34,289 bases of DNA from a virus. Below, piece after piece: positions 31,974 through 34,289 of the stretch (the first letter of the stretch is position 1; each line of letters begins with the position of its first letter). The translations under genes and the position numbers were made by a program. The stretch covers positions 1-34,289 of IMG/VR virus record IMGVR_UViG_3300044673_000170, one strand, 5' to 3'. The notes beneath the pieces were generated by a model, which saw nothing but the letters and a program-made list of their open reading frames with translations, did no database searches and had not been told where the DNA came from.

Positions 31974-32162
31974 ATGCTCAGCACCATCAAGGCGTTCATC
32001 ACCTGGCCCATCGCGGCGGTTCTCGTTGTCGGAGCGCTCTGCTTCACCGCGATCTCGCTCTGGGCACCTCCGGGTGTTCGCGAGGTGTTCTACGGCGGCA
32101 ACGGGCTGCTTTGGACCATCGTCGGGATCTTGATGCGATCGCCTCGCGATACGTCCGCCTGA
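31974..32162 (+). CDS. Small two-TM membrane protein, holin candidate (62 aa)
   Basis: FITWPIAAVLVVGALCFTAISLW is a strong first membrane segment. A polar loop and a second hydrophobic stretch GLLWTIVGILM follow, with a polar end. Size and charge suit a small holin, which would release the endolysin at 33263-33886. It is preceded by AAGGAACAACC. The 49 bases after it (32163-32211) hold nothing I can identify. Confidence 0.5.
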   Translation: MLSTIKAFITWPIAAVLVVGALCFTAISLWAPPGVREVFYGGNGLLWTIVGILMRSPRDTSA

Positions 32163-32211
32163 GCGCATTCATCAGCGGACAGAGCTCAAGTCACACACCG
32201 AGAGGTGGGTC

Positions 32212-32388
32212 ATGATCGACAGACTGAGAACGGACTGGGACGGGCTCGTGATCCTCGCAATCCTCTCGGCGCTCGCCGCAGGACTATTCGCGATGGGATA
32301 CGCCGACGCCGGTGGCGTCGTGATCGCGATCATGGCCGGCCAGGTGCTTCCGCCACCGGTGCGATTGCATCGTGCAGGTGACCAATGA
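32212..32388 (+). CDS. Small two-TM membrane protein, holin/antiholin candidate (58 aa)
   Basis: Starts ATG 32212 with GAGAGGTGGG upstream. The product has a first membrane segment GLVILAILSALAAGLFAM and a second GGVVIAIMAG, then a basic tail (RLHRAGDQ). It may work with the 31974 protein as a holin/antiholin pair; that is inference. It ends in an ATGA overlap with the next gene. Confidence 0.5.
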   Translation: MIDRLRTDWDGLVILAILSALAAGLFAMGYADAGGVVIAIMAGQVLPPPVRLHRAGDQ

Positions 32389-32852
32389 ACCGCCCTCACG
32401 CCATCGGCCTCTGGCTGGTCGTGCTCTTCGCCGTCGCCGTGTGCTCGTACTGCTCCGGCGGGTGCGGACCATCGCTCGCGCAGACCCACGCGCGAATCGC
32501 CGAGTCGACGCGCGCGGCGCTGCAAGCCGACTCGCAGGCGCTCTACGGCGCGATCACGAACGAGGCGATCGATTCGTTCCAACGTTCGTGCGACATGAGC
32601 CGGCCGCCCGAAGAGCGCCTCGCCTGCTCCCGTGGTGTCGTCGAGCAGATCGCGGCGAAGTACGCGCGCTGGGAACAGATCCATAATGCAGCGGTCGACG
32701 CATACGAGGCGTACCTGGACGCGATCGTTGCTGCCGCGGAGTCGCAGGACGAATCCGCGTGGCAGCGTGTCCAGTCGCTCGCTGACGCGCTGGCCGGGCA
32801 TATGAGCGCGATCGTGGATGCTGCGCGAGCGGCGGGAGTGCACCATGAGTGA
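32385..32852 (+). CDS. Putative secreted/lipoprotein helical protein (155 aa)
   Basis: N-terminus MNRPHAIGLWLVVLFAVAVC is a signal-like hydrophobic stretch followed by SYCSGGCG, where SGGC is a possible lipobox. The rest is helical (AQTHARIAESTRAALQAD, ARWEQIHNAAVDAYEAYLDAIV). An outer-membrane spanin partner to the coiled-coil protein at 31470 is possible but cannot be shown. It is encoded within the lysis operon, overlapping by ATGA at its start and by eight bases at its end. Confidence 0.5.
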   Translation: MNRPHAIGLWLVVLFAVAVCSYCSGGCGPSLAQTHARIAESTRAALQADSQALYGAITNEAIDSFQRSCDMSRPPEERLACSRGVVEQIAAKYARWEQIHNAAVDAYEAYLDAIVAAAESQDESAWQRVQSLADALAGHMSAIVDAARAAGVHHE

Positions 32853-33084
32853 CCACACCGAAGCCGCCCGCCACGTTCTGGATGGCCTCTCCGTGGGCGC
32901 CTCGCTCATCCCCGGCGGCGCCGGTCCCATCGTGGCAACGCTACTGCGCGCGCTGTCCGCGATGCTCCACAAGCGCAGCCCCGAGGAGGCCCTTCGGCGC
33001 CTCCGAGAGCTGGCGCAGGAGGACGTCCCCCATGTCGACGCGGCCAAGGTCGCCGAAGACGCCATCGCGGCGGTGAAGCCGTGA
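32845..33084 (+). CDS. Small hypothetical protein (79 aa)
   Basis: ATG 32845 is preferred to an upstream 32818 start because it gives an eight-base overlap and the longer form only adds basic residues. There is a helix with a hydrophobic face, LSVGASLIPGGAGPIVATLL, then EEALRRLRELAQED and a C-terminal helix. It could be membrane-associated. No family is recognised. Its stop overlaps GTG 33081. Confidence 0.5.
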   Translation: MSDHTEAARHVLDGLSVGASLIPGGAGPIVATLLRALSAMLHKRSPEEALRRLRELAQEDVPHVDAAKVAEDAIAAVKP

Positions 33085-33266
33085 GCTTGCGCGAGTTCGT
33101 CAACGCGGTGGTGCACGTCGTGCAGTCTCTCGTCCAGCGCAGCCGCGAGATTGATGCATCGGAACTGCACGTTGGTGCGACCGATGCCGAGACGATGCGG
33201 CGCATTGAAGCCGAGCGCGACTACGGTCAGCTTCCGGATGTGCAGGTGCGGAGGCGGGAGCGATGA
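33081..33266 (+). CDS. Small hypothetical protein (61 aa)
   Basis: GTG 33081 overlaps the preceding stop. FVNAVVHVVQSLVQRSREID is a hydrophobic helix with a basic end, and the rest is charged (ETMRRIEAERDYGQLPD). No family is recognised. It ends in an ATGA overlap with the endolysin, so it is in the same transcript. Confidence 0.5.
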   Translation: MSLREFVNAVVHVVQSLVQRSREIDASELHVGATDAETMRRIEAERDYGQLPDVQVRRRER

Positions 33267-33886
33267 GCGTCCTCGATCTCCGCTCCCGCCAGACCCCATC
33301 TGGCCCACCGAAGGCCGGCAAGCTCCACAAGGGCGCGCTCGTCATGCGCGACCCGTCGACGATCGATACGATCTGCCTGCATCAAACGGCGACGCTCCTG
33401 CCGCCTGGCAAGGCGGACCTGCGAGCGGCAAACGGTGACCCGGCGCTCGCGCGTCACCTTCGCGCGCTCCGGGTGCATGCGCACGTGACCGCATTTACCA
33501 CCGGAACCGCGGTCATCGCGTATCCGCTGCGTGCCTATGTGTGGCACGGGAACGGAGCGAACGCATCGAGCATTGGCGTCGAGTGCGAGGCGTCGCTCAC
33601 TGGGCTCGACACGTCCTGCGACGAGAAGGTGGTGGAAGCCGGACGCGCAGCACTCACGTGGCTCTGCGAAAACGGGCCCACCGAGGGCATCCACATCAGC
33701 TACATCGTCGCTCACCGGCAGTCGTCGAAGACGCGTCGTGGCGACCCTGGGCTCGCCCTGTGGCGCGCCGTCGCTCTCGACCATGGCGTGGCCAAGCTCG
33801 GCCTACGGACAACTCCGGAGCGCGTCTGGGGCGACGGTCGACCCATTCCTGTCGAGTGGCAGGCGGATGGCGTCGGGAACTACTAG
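33263..33886 (+). CDS. Endolysin, N-acetylmuramoyl-L-alanine amidase type (207 aa)
   Basis: The order TIDTICLHQTA with His40, HAHVTAFTTGTAVIAYPLR, WHGNGANASSIGVECE and AHRQSSKTRRGDPG with His151 fits the Amidase_2/PGRP fold. The zinc would be held by His40, His151 and, in the place of the usual Cys, Asp161 of DPG. The enzyme would cut the amide bond between MurNAc and L-Ala. It has no signal peptide, so it would need a holin. It is the last gene of the late operon; a hairpin (33895-33909) follows the stop. Confidence 0.82.
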   Translation: MSVLDLRSRQTPSGPPKAGKLHKGALVMRDPSTIDTICLHQTATLLPPGKADLRAANGDPALARHLRALRVHAHVTAFTTGTAVIAYPLRAYVWHGNGANASSIGVECEASLTGLDTSCDEKVVEAGRAALTWLCENGPTEGIHISYIVAHRQSSKTRRGDPGLALWRAVALDHGVAKLGLRTTPERVWGDGRPIPVEWQADGVGNY

Positions 33887-33925
33887 CTGAACCATCCGGC
33901 CATTCCGGACAGTTGCCACCACCCG

Positions 33926-33985
33926 GGACCCGGGCGCGACTCGAACGCGCATCGGCAGTCCGCTCTCCCGTTGAGCTACCGAGCC
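33926..33985 (-). tRNA. tRNA-like element lacking a normal anticodon arm
   Basis: Read 5' to 3' on the minus strand: acceptor GGCTCGG, TA, D arm GCTC-AACGGGA-GAGC, then only GGACTGCCGAT, then T arm GCGCG-TTCGAGT-CGCGC, and acceptor CCGGGTC with two G-T wobbles. The D and T arms are classic. The anticodon arm is 11 bases instead of the normal 17 plus variable region, and no anticodon stem can be formed. No CCA is encoded. An outer 8-bp stem (33916-33923 with 33989-33996) surrounds it. It may be a decayed tRNA or a structured RNA. Confidence 0.5.
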
Positions 33986-34022
33986 CGTGGTGATGGCCAC
34001 GGAATCATAGCACACGCACGTT

Positions 34023-34045
34023 GCCGCCCCTCACCGGGCGGCTTT
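34023..34045 (+). terminator. Rho-independent-type hairpin
   Basis: GCCGCCC, loop CTCACC, GGGCGGC forms a perfect 7-bp GC stem followed by TTTCGTCGTTT. It is the likely end of the late operon. It overlaps the 3' end of the antisense gene at 34031-34282, so it may also serve that transcript. Confidence 0.55.
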
Positions 34046-34282
34046 CGTCGTTTCCGTCGCCTCATTGAGCGTCCGCCGGATCCACGCGCTCACCGACACG
34101 CGCAGTCCCAGACGCCGCGACTCTGCCGCCGCGGCAGCCTCATACGCCTCCAGCTCGGACGGCGACACGCGTAGCTCCAGGCGCTCCGTGAGGGCCTCTG
34201 GTTCGGCGGGCGTGGCCTGGCGCTTACCCCCACGCGCGTGGGGACGGGACGGCTTCACGCGTTGCACTCCACCACGGTCCAC
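34031..34282 (-). CDS. Ribbon-helix-helix-like DNA-binding protein, possibly cut by window
   Basis: The product has a basic N-terminus (RVKPSRPHARGGKRQ) and then ERLELRVSPSELEAYEAAAA and SVSAWIRRTLNEAT. The second part fits a ribbon-helix-helix strand (R-L-E-L-R-V) and helix, with the S-x-S-x-W-I-R-R segment as helix 2. Such proteins repress transcription or act in mobilisation. The chosen GTG 34282 is at the edge, and the frame remains open beyond it, so the start is uncertain; GTG 34267 is an alternative. It is antisense to the late operon. Confidence 0.65.
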   Translation of the reverse strand: MDRGGVQRVKPSRPHARGGKRQATPAEPEALTERLELRVSPSELEAYEAAAAAESRRLGLRVSVSAWIRRTLNEATETTKAAR

Positions 34283-34289
34283 GCGTCCT

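Noticed and set aside
33926-33985. Calling a normal functional tRNA
   Set aside because: Only 11 bases separate D and T arms, so an anticodon stem-loop cannot form in the usual way, although the residue contains CTGCCGA.
1-34289. CRISPR array, insertion sequence, integrase or transposase
   Set aside because: No repeat-spacer pattern and no integrase or transposase motifs were found on either strand.

Overview
The window is almost entirely phage (free phage or prophage) with a contractile tail. Gene content is dense, nearly all genes are on the + strand, and most are joined by ATGA/GTGA stop-start overlaps. Base composition is strongly GC-rich and codons end mostly in G or C, which suggests a high-GC host. 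A proteobacterial or myxobacterial-type host is plausible: the one lipoprotein cargo gene (25577-25966, minus) has a C-type-lectin-like domain behind a low-complexity Thr/Ser/Pro/Asp/Gly linker. This host guess is inference only.

Left part (1-4186): an early/middle operon of small genes. It begins with two Holliday-junction-type nucleases in tandem (RuvC-like, cut by the window edge, then RusA-like). A run of small proteins follows, including a Cys-rich lipoprotein, a SLOG/DprA-fold protein, a membrane protein, a zinc-ribbon protein and a Cys-containing peptide. It ends with a helical protein, a LuxR/sigma-4-type HTH protein and a second HTH/coiled-coil protein. These last ones sit directly before the late genes and may control them.

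Non-coding segment (4187-4616): about 430 bases without a convincing gene. It holds several hairpins and an exact 16-bp direct repeat flanking a 198-bp structured core. It is a candidate packaging site, structured RNA or small insertion.

Head module (4617-about 13234): small and large terminase, portal, MuF-type minor head protein, scaffold, major capsid protein, an HeH-domain protein, a fibre/decoration-like protein and head-tail connector proteins. Tail module (about 13235-24695): syntenic with phage Mu. It has a terminator-like protein, a DUF2635-like protein, sheath, tube, a tail assembly chaperone with a canonical -1 frameshift site, tape measure, a gpN-like protein carrying a LysM-like C-terminus, a gpP-like hub, a gp45-like spike, gp46-like and gp47/J-like wedge proteins.

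Receptor-binding region (24702-31162): a fibre-like protein, the antisense lectin lipoprotein, a gp48-like baseplate protein fused to an Asp-box beta-propeller, a small beta-sandwich-like protein, an 832-residue beta-helix fibre and a LamG/concanavalin-like protein. Lysis region (31159-33886): small membrane proteins (holin candidates), a coiled-coil membrane protein, a lipoprotein-like protein and an amidase endolysin. The right end holds a tRNA-like element without an anticodon arm, a terminator hairpin and an antisense ribbon-helix-helix protein.

Two related free-standing HNH homing endonucleases sit in the tail module in opposite orientations (14187-14714 minus, 22608-23168 plus). No integrase, transposase or CRISPR array is visible.
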